64,000 nucleotides of DNA. Source: Herbaspirillum frisingense GSF30 (GTDB lineage Bacteria; Pseudomonadota; Gammaproteobacteria; Burkholderiales; Burkholderiaceae_D). The stretch is from the NCBI RefSeq assembly GCF_000300975.2, contig NZ_AEEC02000003.1, positions 179,597 to 243,596 on the forward strand. The letters run 5' to 3'. This document shows positions 7,672 to 16,732 of this stretch, one piece after another; the stretch's first letter is position 1; every line of letters begins with the position of its first letter. Position numbers and translations under genes: made by a program. The notes beneath the pieces were generated by a model. The model was not told the origin of the DNA and searched no databases. It saw only the letters and a program-made list of their open reading frames with translations.

Positions 7672-8118
7672 TCAGGGTGCCTTGACGGTGATGTTGATTC
7701 CATGGGCCATCATGTGACCGTAGGAATGGTCTTCTCCATCGGCGAACTGAGCGGTGAGCTTGTATTTGCCGGGCGGGAGGGTGAGCATGGTTTCGCTCTG
7801 CCCCTGGTCCAGATGCAGATGGGTGTCGTCATGCGGGATGGTCTCGCCCTTGCCGATGGGCGAATGGTTGATCAGGATGTGGTGATGACCGGTACCCTCG
7901 ACCAGCTTGCCGGCCGGACGGGTGGTCATCGAGTGGGCTGCCAGGCGGACGCGGAAAGGACTGGTCACCGTCTGACCGCTCTTGGGTTCGAGAATGCTGA
8001 GGGTAGGTTCATCGGCGTGGGCCATCTCGCCCCCGAGCGAAAACAGGAGAAGGGCCAGGCAGGGAGCAGTGAAGAACCGGCCTTTGTGGTGCGGAGATTT
8101 ACGTACAGATAGGAACAT
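7672..8118 (-). CDS. Secreted DUF4399-type protein
   Basis: A 148-residue protein with a probable signal peptide (basic start MFLSVRKSPHHKGR, hydrophobic run LALLLFSLGG, cleavage near AHA-DE). The mature part has the histidine-rich patterns GTGHHHILIN, HDDTHLHLD and DHSYGHMMAHG, which match the DUF4399 family of periplasmic proteins. The many histidines suggest metal binding. AAGGAG precedes the ATG at 8118; the upstream frame to 8286 is ignored because the signal peptide starts here. Function in the family is unknown. The same strand as the 192-residue protein and ZIP transporter upstream, so possibly downstream of a metal-uptake operon. Confidence 0.8.
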   Translation of the reverse strand: MFLSVRKSPHHKGRFFTAPCLALLLFSLGGEMAHADEPTLSILEPKSGQTVTSPFRVRLAAHSMTTRPAGKLVEGTGHHHILINHSPIGKGETIPHDDTHLHLDQGQSETMLTLPPGKYKLTAQFADGEDHSYGHMMAHGINITVKAP

Positions 8119-8191
8119 AGCGGACTCCTTGATGAGTTGAAATTGTCGAGTTCGGGACGAGCCGTTGCTCACCGTAGCCGTACTGCACAGC

Positions 8192-8755
8192 TCACAGCGA
8201 GAGCGGCCCGCGCTCGGCCGCCGGCAAACCGGCGTGCAGCTTTCCGAGCAGGATGCGCAGTTGCGCACGATAGTCGAGCACCACATTGCGACGGCAATAC
8301 GGCGCCCATGCCGGGTCGGGCGGCGCCTCCCTTCTGGCCGGCTGCGATTGCGGCAGGCGCATCTGGGTGGCCTGTGTAAGGCTGGCGCGCAGTTCCAGCA
8401 AGGTCATCGCCACCGTGCGATAGGTATGGCGGGCTTCTAGCTGAACGCCACAGGCCGCGCAGACCAATGCCAACCTGCGCTTGACGTCCTGCCCTGCATG
8501 CGGCGCGTCCCCCTCGCGCCAGGCCGCCCCGAAGAGCAGCGAACCGGCGTAGTCGAGATAGGCCTCCAGGCAGAAGGACAACATCACCAGCGCCGAGAGG
8601 AACACCCAGCGCGAGCCGGCGACCTCTTCACCGGCTTTCCTGATCAGGAGGTCGGCGCCGTTCCAGAGTTCGACGTAGGTCAAGGTCTGCGCATCCTGCG
8701 GCAGCGGGAGCAGCGGGGGCAGTCTGGCATCGGCAGGATTCCGGGAAGCGTTCAT
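8192..8755 (-). CDS. Protein of unknown function downstream of ZIP transporter
   Basis: A 187-residue, mostly soluble protein I do not recognise. One moderately hydrophobic stretch (VFLSALVMLSFCLEAYLDYAG) lies in the first third; C-terminal half contains CAACG and clusters of Arg/Leu. A GTG at 8770 would overlap the stop of the ZIP gene (GTGA); the ATG at 8755 has a weak ACAGG ribosome site. I chose the ATG, but either may be right. The overlap or near-overlap says it is co-translated with the ZIP gene. Confidence 0.65.
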   Translation of the reverse strand: MNASRNPADARLPPLLPLPQDAQTLTYVELWNGADLLIRKAGEEVAGSRWVFLSALVMLSFCLEAYLDYAGSLLFGAAWREGDAPHAGQDVKRRLALVCAACGVQLEARHTYRTVAMTLLELRASLTQATQMRLPQSQPARREAPPDPAWAPYCRRNVVLDYRAQLRILLGKLHAGLPAAERGPLSL

Positions 8756-8766
8756 GGCTGGCCTGT

Positions 8767-9705
8767 TCACGAAAGCGCTGTGTCCATCACCATCATCAGC
8801 ACGAAACCGACGAGCAGGCAGCAGGTCGCCGGCAAGGCATCATGACGTCGATGCGGATCGGGAATCACCTCGTGCGCCAGTACGAACAGCATGGCCCCTG
8901 CCGCGCCGCCCAACGCCCAGGGCAGCATTACCGAAGACCAGGCCACCACCGCCGCGCCGGCGACCGCCGCGAGCGGTTCCACCAGCCCCGAGAGGATCCC
9001 GCAACCGATGGCGTCGGCGCGGGAATAACCAATGCCGCGCAGGGCGGTCGCGACGATCATGCCCTCCGGAATATCCTGTAGTGCAATGCCGAAGGTCAGC
9101 ACTGACGCCTGCTCCGGCGCGACACCACCGTAGGCCACGCCAACCGCCAGACCTTCCGGCAGGTTGTGCAGCCCGACGGTGAGCACGAACAGCCACACCC
9201 GGCGCAGCGCCGCCTGCCGCGCCAACTCGTCATGTCCCTGCCCGGCTCGTTGCAGTGCCAGCACCAGCACGGCGCCGGCCAACACGCTGGCACCGATCAC
9301 CAGGCTGCCGGTGGACTTGCCCACCCCACCCTGCTCCAGCGCTTGCATGGCGGGCAGGATCAGCGAAAACACCGACGCTGCCAGCATGACACCGGCACCG
9401 AATCCGGTGCAGCAGTCCGCCACACGGGCAGAAAAGCGGCGCGAGAAAAGCAGCGGCAAGGTGCCGGCAGCGGTTGCAGCGGCGGCAGCCATGCCACCGC
9501 AATACGCAAGCCAGACGCGCTCATCCCGTGCGCTCCACCAGCCCAGGGCACCGGCCACCACGATGACGCCCACCATAACCAACGGCCAGCTCAGGCGCAT
9601 GGGTTGTGGCTGCGCGGGCAGGTCGCATGACGCAGGCGACTCTGACTGCAGCGCTGCCTGAGGATCAGGCGCGGGGGTCAGGGAATACTCCACTTTCTTG
9701 AGCAT
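8767..9705 (-). CDS. ZIP family metal transporter
   Basis: A 312-residue membrane protein with about eight hydrophobic segments after a short N-terminal tail. The family signature is clear: VGLHNLPEGLAVGVAYG in one helix and the second IALQDIPEGMIVATAL, which hold the H/E/D metal ligands of the ZIP binuclear site. ZIP proteins carry Zn, Fe or Mn into the cytoplasm. AGAAGGACATGC is before the ATG at 9705. With the manganese catalase gene lying divergently about 440 bases away, manganese uptake is an attractive but unproved role. Confidence 0.88.
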   Translation of the reverse strand: MLKKVEYSLTPAPDPQAALQSESPASCDLPAQPQPMRLSWPLVMVGVIVVAGALGWWSARDERVWLAYCGGMAAAAATAAGTLPLLFSRRFSARVADCCTGFGAGVMLAASVFSLILPAMQALEQGGVGKSTGSLVIGASVLAGAVLVLALQRAGQGHDELARQAALRRVWLFVLTVGLHNLPEGLAVGVAYGGVAPEQASVLTFGIALQDIPEGMIVATALRGIGYSRADAIGCGILSGLVEPLAAVAGAAVVAWSSVMLPWALGGAAGAMLFVLAHEVIPDPHRRHDALPATCCLLVGFVLMMVMDTALS

Positions 9706-10145
9706 GCATGTCCTTCTGTTTCCATAATGCGGGGATGCCGGTCCTGCGGCGGGATGAGCTGACCGCCTGAGGTCATGGTGATCAGCGTGATTACGGTGAT
9801 CAGGAGGTGACGCGACATCGGCAGTGCGTCACGATCAGGCAAGTCTATCGGTTGCGCGCGATCCTCCCCATCGGACGAACACTGAATCGGGGCGCTGTGC
9901 TCGTCCGACGTCAGCCTGAAAATTCTGGCTGATCAGCCTGGGGTCTGCTGTTGCGCTAAGGATGTCCGACACCGGTCGGCGTGACCGATCACCGCATGTT
10001 TTCCGCTATCGCCGATGGTATGGCTGAGCACCCGCGACTTAGGATCAAGGCTCTGTCTATCGCTAAATGCGATTGACCGATCAAGTCTGTGTGCTTTGTT
10101 TTCAACCCTCGCTTCGACCCTGAAACCGCCAAGGAGACCCTCACC
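9706..10145. other. Divergent regulatory region between ZIP and manganese catalase genes
   Basis: About 440 bases without a gene. It contains repeats of the short string GGTGATCA (around 9777 and 9795) and the -10-like TAGGAT box at 10040. No clear riboswitch or known operator was recognised. Confidence 0.5.
10040..10045 (+). promoter_or_regulatory. Candidate -10 box (TAGGAT) for manganese catalase
   Basis: GACTTAGGATCAAGG, 100 bases before the ATG at 10146; TAGGATCAA is identical to the box at 5665. No clear -35. Confidence 0.35.
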
Positions 10146-11042
10146 ATGTTTGCCCACAACAAACGACTGCAATACACCGTACGCGTTGCCGGCCCCAATC
10201 CCGGGCTGGCCAACCTGATGCTGGAACAGTTCGGCGGCCCGCAAGGCGAACTCGCCGCTGCCTGCCGCTACTTCACCCAGGCCATCGCCGAGGATGATCC
10301 CGGCCGCAAAGACATGCTCTTCGACATCGCCACCGAAGAACTGAGCCACCTCGAAGTGATCGGCAACATCGTGGTGATGCTCAACAAGGGTGCCAAGGGC
10401 AAGCTGGCCGAAGGCGTGGAAGAAGAAGGGACGCTCTACAAGGAGATCACCGGGGCTGGCAATGACAGCCACATCACCCAGGTGTTGTATGGCGCGGGCG
10501 CGCCGCTGGTCAATTCGGCCGGGGTACCGTGGACTTCGGCTTACGTGGATACCATCGGCGAACCTACGGCCGACCTGCGTTCCAACATCGCGGCCGAAGC
10601 ACGCGCCAAGATCGTCTATGAACGGCTCATCAATCTGACCGACGATCCGGGCGTGAAGGAAGCGCTGGGTTTCCTGATGACGCGTGAAATCGCGCACCAG
10701 AAATCCTTTGAAAAGGCGCTCTATTCCATCCGCCCAAACTTCCCGCCCGGAAAGCTGCCTGGCGATCCGCGTTTCTCCAAGGTCTACGTCAATCTTTCGC
10801 AGGGCTTGGGTGAACAGACCGGACCGTGGAACGATGGCGAGCAGTGGGAGCGACTCGATGGCGCCGACGCTCTCACGCCGGTCGACGGTGGCGACGGTCA
10901 GGCGAGCGTGGAACTGAGCGCCGACGATCAGGCCGTGCTGGATCAACTGGCGGCGCGTACCGCGTCCGCGCAGGATGGCGAGCCGCTGACCGGCGCTGAA
11001 ATCGGTTCTGCCGATGCTGACCTGAAGGCCAAGCGTCCCTGA
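10146..11042 (+). CDS. Manganese catalase (non-haem)
   Basis: A 298-residue enzyme that splits hydrogen peroxide to water and oxygen using a di-manganese centre. Metal ligands are in place for the family: E35 (GPQGELAAA), E65 and H68 (EELSHLEVIG), with the later EARAKIVYE and TREIAHQKSF motifs giving the second Glu and His. The C-terminus is a charged, less conserved tail, as in most members. AAGGAG precedes ATG 10146 (frame upstream to 10089 not needed). A strong terminator-like hairpin follows. Stress gene in a stress district; probably cytoplasmic. Confidence 0.92.
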   Translation: MFAHNKRLQYTVRVAGPNPGLANLMLEQFGGPQGELAAACRYFTQAIAEDDPGRKDMLFDIATEELSHLEVIGNIVVMLNKGAKGKLAEGVEEEGTLYKEITGAGNDSHITQVLYGAGAPLVNSAGVPWTSAYVDTIGEPTADLRSNIAAEARAKIVYERLINLTDDPGVKEALGFLMTREIAHQKSFEKALYSIRPNFPPGKLPGDPRFSKVYVNLSQGLGEQTGPWNDGEQWERLDGADALTPVDGGDGQASVELSADDQAVLDQLAARTASAQDGEPLTGAEIGSADADLKAKRP

Positions 11043-11068
11043 GGACTGACTTTCTACTTCATGATGAT

Positions 11069-11107
11069 CTGCCTCGCACCGGCCCGCTGCCGGCTGCGAG
11101 GCAGTTT
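11069..11107 (+). terminator. Hairpin terminator after manganese catalase
   Basis: CTGCCTCGCA (11069-11078) pairs with TGCGAGGCAG (11095-11104); inner CCGGC/GCCGG adds pairs; TTT follows. The next gene's ribosome site starts about 10 bases later. Confidence 0.6.
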
Positions 11108-11128
11108 CGTCTGCAAAGAGGATATTCG

Positions 11129-11497
11129 ATGACCAGTGAACAGCCGACCGTGGCAGTCTTTCCCTTCCCCAGCCTGACGATGGCGCAGCGCGCCTACGAT
11201 GCCCTGCGTGATCGGGGCGTGACGCCGCAACAGATGGAGCTGCGGGTGATGGATGATGAGGCGGGGCCCTCCAGCGGCAACTTCATCCTTGAGTACAAGG
11301 AGACTGATGTCCACTTCGATAGCAGCTGGATGGACATGCTCAGCAACCGGGATGATCCCAATGTGGGTGCCGGCCGGCAGGAAGTGTTCTGGTCCTGCGA
11401 AGCGCTGCTGCTGGTGACCACCGAGGACCCGCATCTGCTCAATGCCTTGCGTGAAGTCTATCGCGCCAGCGGCATGGACTTCGATGCCCTGCACTGA
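11129..11497 (+). CDS. Small protein of unknown function
   Basis: A 122-residue protein beginning MTSEQPTVAVFPFPSLTMAQ. Its pattern (beta strand, then helix AQRAYDALRDRGV) looks like an alpha/beta regulatory fold of the ACT or general-stress type, but I recognise no family. AAAGAGGAT gives a good ribosome site. It has no signal peptide. Directly follows the manganese catalase terminator, so probably its own transcription unit or read-through from the catalase. Confidence 0.7.
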   Translation: MTSEQPTVAVFPFPSLTMAQRAYDALRDRGVTPQQMELRVMDDEAGPSSGNFILEYKETDVHFDSSWMDMLSNRDDPNVGAGRQEVFWSCEALLLVTTEDPHLLNALREVYRASGMDFDALH

Positions 11498-11524
11498 TTG
11501 CAGTGAGGTTGCCCTGGCAGGCGA

Positions 11525-13462
11525 CTAGGTCGCCTGCGTCTGCAGCCAGGCCTGGACCTGATCGCTGGCCAGCGGCATGGCGAACAGGTAGCCCTGGCCG
11601 TGCGTGGCACCCAGTTCGCGCAGGCGTTGCAGATGCTGCGGGGTTTCCACCCCCTCCACCACGCAGGCCAGCTCCATGTCGTGGGTCAGCGCCAGCAAGG
11701 ACTTGACGATCTTGTAGCTGACTTCGTTGTGTTCGATATCGGCCACGAAGCTCTTGTCGATCTTGATGCGGGTCAGCGGCAGGGCATGCAGGTGACTGAG
11801 GCTGGCATAGCCGGTACCGAAATCATCCAGGGTGATGCCACAGCCGAGCTCGCGCAGGGCTGAGACCAGCTGGCGCGATTTCTCCAGGTCCTGCAGCACG
11901 GCGGTCTCGGTGATTTCCAGGTCCAGGCGCGAGGGGCTGAAGCCTGAACTGGTGATGACCTTGACGACCTCGGCCATCCCCTCGCTGGTGTTGATGTCGT
12001 TGGCCGAGAGGTTGAACGACAGGCGCAGCGACGGCGGCCACGATGCAGCCGCCTGCAATGCCTTCTTCAGCAGAATCACGCTCAGCTGGTTGATGATGCC
12101 CATGCGCTCGGCAGCGGGAATGAATTCGATCGGCGCAACGGCACCCTTGGTGGCGCTGTGCCAGCGTGCAAGGGCTTCGAAGCCGATGGGCTGGCAATCA
12201 TCCAGGCGTACGATGGGTTGGAAGAACACCGACAGCTCGCGCTCGAAATCAGCCAGCCGCAAGGCCTGTTCGATATTGGCGTTGCGCTGGATCTGTGCCT
12301 TGTCGCGCTCGGAGAACAGCGTGATGGTGCCGCGTCGCTCGCGCTTGCCCTGGTAGAGCGCGTAGTCCGCATGCTCGTAGAGGGAGGTGGCATCGACCGC
12401 CATGTCCGGAAAGGTGGCCACGCCTACCGAGGCTGCAATCTGCACGGTGGCCTTGTAGAGCATGAAAGGCCGGCGCAAGGCGGCGCAGATGCGCGTGCCG
12501 AAGGCCTGCAGGGCGGCGTCGCCGAGGTCGTCATCGATGATGACGGCGAATTCGTCGCCGCCCAGGCGCGCCAGGTGGAAACGCTCGTCCTGGCACAGCG
12601 CCCAGAGGCGTTGCCCCACCTCCCTCAACAACTGGTCACCATGGGTATGGCCGTACAGATCGTTGACCGCCTTGAAGCCGTCGAGGTCCAGGATGACCAC
12701 CGCGAAACGCTGGCCGGAGGCGGTGGCGCGGCTACAGATGTGGTCCAGCTGGGAGAAGAACTTGCGGCGGTTGGGGATGTCGGTGAGTGAATCCAGATTG
12801 GCCAGGCGCAGGTTTTCGTCGCTCAGCAATGCGGTCTTGACCTGGGCATCGATGAGGCGGGTGAAGTCGCTGTGGTGGCTGTTGACGATGGCCAGCATGC
12901 CTATGGTCACCAGCACCACGTTGAGGGCCGCCGCCACGAACACGGGCACATGGGTGGAGATGAAAAAGACGGTGAAGATGCCGTTGACGATCAGGGCCAC
13001 CGACAGCGCCGCCGAACGCAGATACATCAGACAGAAGATGCAGCAGATGACAGTGATGCCCATGTAGAACGCCACATGTGCCTGGGCATAGCTGTCGCCG
13101 TAGGGGAACAGCATCACCGACCACAAGGAAAAGCCCAGGGCGATGGGAGCCGCCAGGAAATTGGTACGTTTGAGCGCCCGGGCGGCCATGCCCGGTGTCG
13201 GGTCGACGTGGCGGCCACGCCACCAGAAGCTCAGCCGGGTGGCGCACAGCACCGTCAGCAGGGCCGGGAAATAAAGCCCCAGCCAGTGCGGTGCCAGATC
13301 CAGATAGGTATAGGCCAGCGCCCAGCTGTTGATCAGCAGGATCAGGTACATCATGGGCATCTTCCCGGAGAAGGCCCGGTACTGCGCGATCAGCAGTTCC
13401 GGCTGATCGTAGTTCACGCGCCAATAGCGGCGCACCATGCTCATCAATGCGGAGGGAGCCAT
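11525..13462 (-). CDS. Membrane GGDEF-EAL protein (c-di-GMP synthesis/breakdown)
   Basis: A 645-residue protein. About six hydrophobic segments fill residues 35-190, then a GGDEF domain (intact GGDEF at 301-305) and an EAL domain (EAL at 429-431, followed by DDFGTGYASL and EGVET). Both active sites look intact, so it may make and/or degrade cyclic di-GMP. The inhibitory RxxD site expected 9 to 6 residues before GGDEF is absent (DERF there), so product feedback through that site is unlikely. The N-terminus is not a PAS or MHYT domain that I recognise. Same strand orientation away from the hybrid kinase at 13793. Confidence 0.9.
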   Translation of the reverse strand: MAPSALMSMVRRYWRVNYDQPELLIAQYRAFSGKMPMMYLILLINSWALAYTYLDLAPHWLGLYFPALLTVLCATRLSFWWRGRHVDPTPGMAARALKRTNFLAAPIALGFSLWSVMLFPYGDSYAQAHVAFYMGITVICCIFCLMYLRSAALSVALIVNGIFTVFFISTHVPVFVAAALNVVLVTIGMLAIVNSHHSDFTRLIDAQVKTALLSDENLRLANLDSLTDIPNRRKFFSQLDHICSRATASGQRFAVVILDLDGFKAVNDLYGHTHGDQLLREVGQRLWALCQDERFHLARLGGDEFAVIIDDDLGDAALQAFGTRICAALRRPFMLYKATVQIAASVGVATFPDMAVDATSLYEHADYALYQGKRERRGTITLFSERDKAQIQRNANIEQALRLADFERELSVFFQPIVRLDDCQPIGFEALARWHSATKGAVAPIEFIPAAERMGIINQLSVILLKKALQAAASWPPSLRLSFNLSANDINTSEGMAEVVKVITSSGFSPSRLDLEITETAVLQDLEKSRQLVSALRELGCGITLDDFGTGYASLSHLHALPLTRIKIDKSFVADIEHNEVSYKIVKSLLALTHDMELACVVEGVETPQHLQRLRELGATHGQGYLFAMPLASDQVQAWLQTQAT

Positions 13463-13792
13463 CCTGTACCCCGTGCCGTGTCACCGTGCGCTGCAGCCCG
13501 CGCATCGGGCGGGGTGGGTAGCGGGATGGCGGCCATCGTTATGTTGTCATTCGGTCAGCTATTATAGCCGCGACCGGCCACCGCCAAGATCAGGAAATGC
13601 CTGATACCGTGCGGCTTTCCGGCTTACAACAATACCCGCAGGAAAGCCTGTTGCCGCGTCCTGGTGCCGTCATCCATGCAGCAGCGCAAGTTATCCCGGC
13701 ACCAGCGTCGAGCTGCAAGTTGCGGGGTTGTCCTACATCGTCCGGCCAAAGGCTCATCTACAATCTGGCGTAACCAGAAATCAAGGTGTGCC
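13463..13792. other. Divergent intergenic region
   Basis: About 330 bases between the GGDEF-EAL gene and the histidine kinase. A -10-like TACAAT is at 13759-13764, 29 bases before the kinase start; no good -35 at 17 bases. Nothing else recognised. Confidence 0.4.
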
Positions 13793-16720
13793 ATGTCCAT
13801 GCTCCCCTCCCATGCCGCTCCACAGACGCCCATTGCCCGATCGCCGGTACCGTCGGCCGCCGTGCCGGCGGCGTTTCTGGCGGTCGACGCGCAGTGGCGG
13901 GTGGTCTTCATCGACGAAGCCGCCATGACATTGCTGGGGCTGCCGGCAGGGACGGTGACGGGGCAGTTGATCTGGCAGGTCTGCCCGGCGCTGGTGGGCA
14001 GCGCACTGGAAGCACCATTGCGCGCTAGCCTGGCCGATGGCCAGAGTCGGCAATTCCTGTTCACCCCACCGGGCCAGGCGCAATCCTACGAAGTGATCTG
14101 CAGTGCCGACACGCAGGGCCTGTCAGTGAGCCTGCGTGCCGGTGCCCGCCAGCAACAGCAGCAACAGCAGCAACAATCCGAGCGCCGCCTGCATGAGAGC
14201 GAGACCCGCTTCCAGCTGATGACCAGCGCCATCCCGCAGATCGTATGGATCACCAATGCCCTGGGCGATCTGGAATTCGTCAATGACCAGTGGCACGCCC
14301 ATGTCGGCGACACGGCGGCCGAGGACAGCCTGGGCAGCTTCGATGCGCTGGTGGCACGCCACGTCCATCCCGATGATCGCGTACTGACCGCGCAGGCCTG
14401 GCAGCACGCCCGTCATACCTGCTGCGAACTGTCGGTGGAACACCGCATCGGCAATGCGCAGGGCCAGTATCGCTGGTTCCTCACACGCGGCAAGCCGCAG
14501 CTGGCCGCTGATGGCACGACCATCCTGCACTGGTATGGCACCTCCACCGATATCCACGCGCAGAAGGAAGCGGTGGCCGAACTGGCGCGTCTGACCGATG
14601 ATTCCGAACGACGTCGGCGCTTCTACGAAAGCTTCCTGTCCACCACGCCCGACCTGGCCTATGCCTGGGACCTGAATCACCGCTTCACCTACGCCAACCG
14701 GGTGCTGTTGCAGATGTGGGGCAAGAGCTGGGACGAGGCCATCGGCAAGACCTGCCTGGAGCTGGGCTACGAGCCCTGGCATGCCGAGATGCACAGCCGC
14801 GAGATCGAGCAGGTGCGCGCCACCAAGCGCCCGGTGCGCGGGGATGTGCCCTTCAACGGCACCTTCGGACGCCGCATCTACGACTACATCATCTTCCCCG
14901 TACTGGGTCCGGATGGCGAAGTCGAGGCCGTGGCCGGCACCACCCGCGACGTCACCGACCGCAAGAACAGCGAAGCCCGCCAGCATGCGCTGTTCCGTCT
15001 GGCCGAAGCGATCCGCGCTGCCGAATCACCGTCGGCCATCGCTACGGCTGCCGCCCACATCATCGGCGAGACGCTCAGCGCCCGCTGGGTCAGCTACCGA
15101 TCGCTGGGGCCGCAACAGCAAGCCCAGGTCGAAGGCGACTGGTGCTTCCAGGGAAGTGCCGACAATTGCGAGGCACTGGCCCTGCATGACCAGCAGCGCA
15201 TCAGCCGCGCCCTGCGCAGCGGCAGCGTGGTGCTGGTGGGTGACGTCGCCCGCGACGCGCGCACCGCCGCCATCGCGCAGCAGCACCTGGCGCTGGGGGT
15301 GGCGGCCTTCATGGATGTTCCCATCATCGAACAGGGCGAGCTGGTGGGCATCGTCTACGTCAGCAGTCATGCGCCGCGCACCTGGACCGACAACGAACTG
15401 GCCATCGTGCGCGAAGTCAGCCAGCAGACCCGCGCCGCCTTCGAACGCATCCACAACCAGCAAGCCCTGGCGGCCAGCGAGGCACGCCTGCGCGAAATCA
15501 ATGAATCGCTGGAAGCCCAGGTCAGCGCCCGCACCCAGGAACTGATGGCGACCGAAGAGGCGCTGCGCCACTCGCAGAAGATCGAGGCCATCGGGCAGCT
15601 CACCGGCGGCCTGGCCCACGATTTCAACAACCTGCTAGGTGGCATCACCGGCAGCCTGGACCTGATGCGCGTGCGCCTGGTGCAGGGGCGCGGTGATGAA
15701 TTGTTCCGCTACATCGACCTGGCGGCGCGCAGCGCACAACGCGCCGCTTCGCTGACGCAACGCTTGCTGGCGTTCGCGCGCCGGCAGACGCTGGCGCCAC
15801 GGCCCACCAACGTCAATACCCTGGTGGCGGGGATGGAAGACCTGATCCGCCGCACCATCGGCCCGGCCATCACGCTGGAAGTGGTCGGCGCAGTCGGCCT
15901 GTGGCCGACCTTCGTCGATGGTCCTCAACTGGAAAGCGCGCTGCTGAACCTGTGCATCAACGCACGCGACGCCATGCCCGCCGGTGGGCGCCTGACCATC
16001 GAGACTGCCAACAAGTGGCTGGAGGACAAATGGGCGCAGGAACGTGACCTGCCGCCGGGCCAGTATGTCTGCATCGCCGTGACCGACACCGGAACCGGCA
16101 TGCCGCCGGATGTGCTGGCGCGGGCTTTCGATCCCTTCTTCACCACCAAACCCATCGGCGAGGGTACCGGCCTGGGACTGTCGATGGTGTATGGCTTTGC
16201 GCGCCAGTCGGGCGGGCAGGTACGTCTGTACTCGGAAGTGGGCCAGGGCAGCACGGTCTCGCTCTACCTGCCGCGCCATGATCTGGAAGCCGAGGGCGAA
16301 GAGCCTGAGACCAGCGAGGCGCCCCAGGCCGCAGGCAGTGGCGAGGTGGTGCTGGTGGTGGATGACGAGGCCTCGATCCGCATGCTCACGGCCGAAGTCC
16401 TCAATGACGCCGGCTATGCCACGCTGCAGGCCGAGGATGGTCCGGCGGCACTGCGTATCCTGCAGTCATCGGCCCGCATTGACCTGCTGATCACCGACGT
16501 CGGCTTGCCGGGCGGTCTCAACGGTCGCCAGGTGGCCGATGCGGCGCGGGCGGCACGCCCTGGCCTGCAGGTGCTGTTCATCACCGGTTATGCGGAAAAT
16601 GCGGCCTTCGGCAACGGCCATCTGCAGCCGGGCATGCAGTTGCTGACCAAGCCGTTCAAGCTGGAAACGCTGGCACGACGGGTCGAGGCCATCCTGGAAA
16701 ACCGCAGCACCAGCTCCTGA
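13793..16720 (+). CDS. Hybrid sensor histidine kinase with PAS, GAF and receiver domains
   Basis: A 975-residue cytoplasmic protein. Order: PAS-like segment (about 20-110), a run of nine glutamines (about 120-128), PAS (140-265), PAS (275-395), GAF (405-560), coiled coil, HisKA with the phospho-accepting H609 (GLAHDFNNLL), HATPase (705-825) with DTGTGMPPDV and GTGLGLSM, and a C-terminal receiver (850-965) with D902 and surrounding TDVGLPGG. The type resembles the hybrid kinases with HWE-unrelated HDFNN boxes. Signal and output partners are unknown. I started at the ATG at 13793 (AAGG before it), 43 codons into the longest frame. Confidence 0.9.
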   Translation: MSMLPSHAAPQTPIARSPVPSAAVPAAFLAVDAQWRVVFIDEAAMTLLGLPAGTVTGQLIWQVCPALVGSALEAPLRASLADGQSRQFLFTPPGQAQSYEVICSADTQGLSVSLRAGARQQQQQQQQQSERRLHESETRFQLMTSAIPQIVWITNALGDLEFVNDQWHAHVGDTAAEDSLGSFDALVARHVHPDDRVLTAQAWQHARHTCCELSVEHRIGNAQGQYRWFLTRGKPQLAADGTTILHWYGTSTDIHAQKEAVAELARLTDDSERRRRFYESFLSTTPDLAYAWDLNHRFTYANRVLLQMWGKSWDEAIGKTCLELGYEPWHAEMHSREIEQVRATKRPVRGDVPFNGTFGRRIYDYIIFPVLGPDGEVEAVAGTTRDVTDRKNSEARQHALFRLAEAIRAAESPSAIATAAAHIIGETLSARWVSYRSLGPQQQAQVEGDWCFQGSADNCEALALHDQQRISRALRSGSVVLVGDVARDARTAAIAQQHLALGVAAFMDVPIIEQGELVGIVYVSSHAPRTWTDNELAIVREVSQQTRAAFERIHNQQALAASEARLREINESLEAQVSARTQELMATEEALRHSQKIEAIGQLTGGLAHDFNNLLGGITGSLDLMRVRLVQGRGDELFRYIDLAARSAQRAASLTQRLLAFARRQTLAPRPTNVNTLVAGMEDLIRRTIGPAITLEVVGAVGLWPTFVDGPQLESALLNLCINARDAMPAGGRLTIETANKWLEDKWAQERDLPPGQYVCIAVTDTGTGMPPDVLARAFDPFFTTKPIGEGTGLGLSMVYGFARQSGGQVRLYSEVGQGSTVSLYLPRHDLEAEGEEPETSEAPQAAGSGEVVLVVDDEASIRMLTAEVLNDAGYATLQAEDGPAALRILQSSARIDLLITDVGLPGGLNGRQVADAARAARPGLQVLFITGYAENAAFGNGHLQPGMQLLTKPFKLETLARRVEAILENRSTSS

Positions 16721-16732
16721 AAGCTGCCGGCT

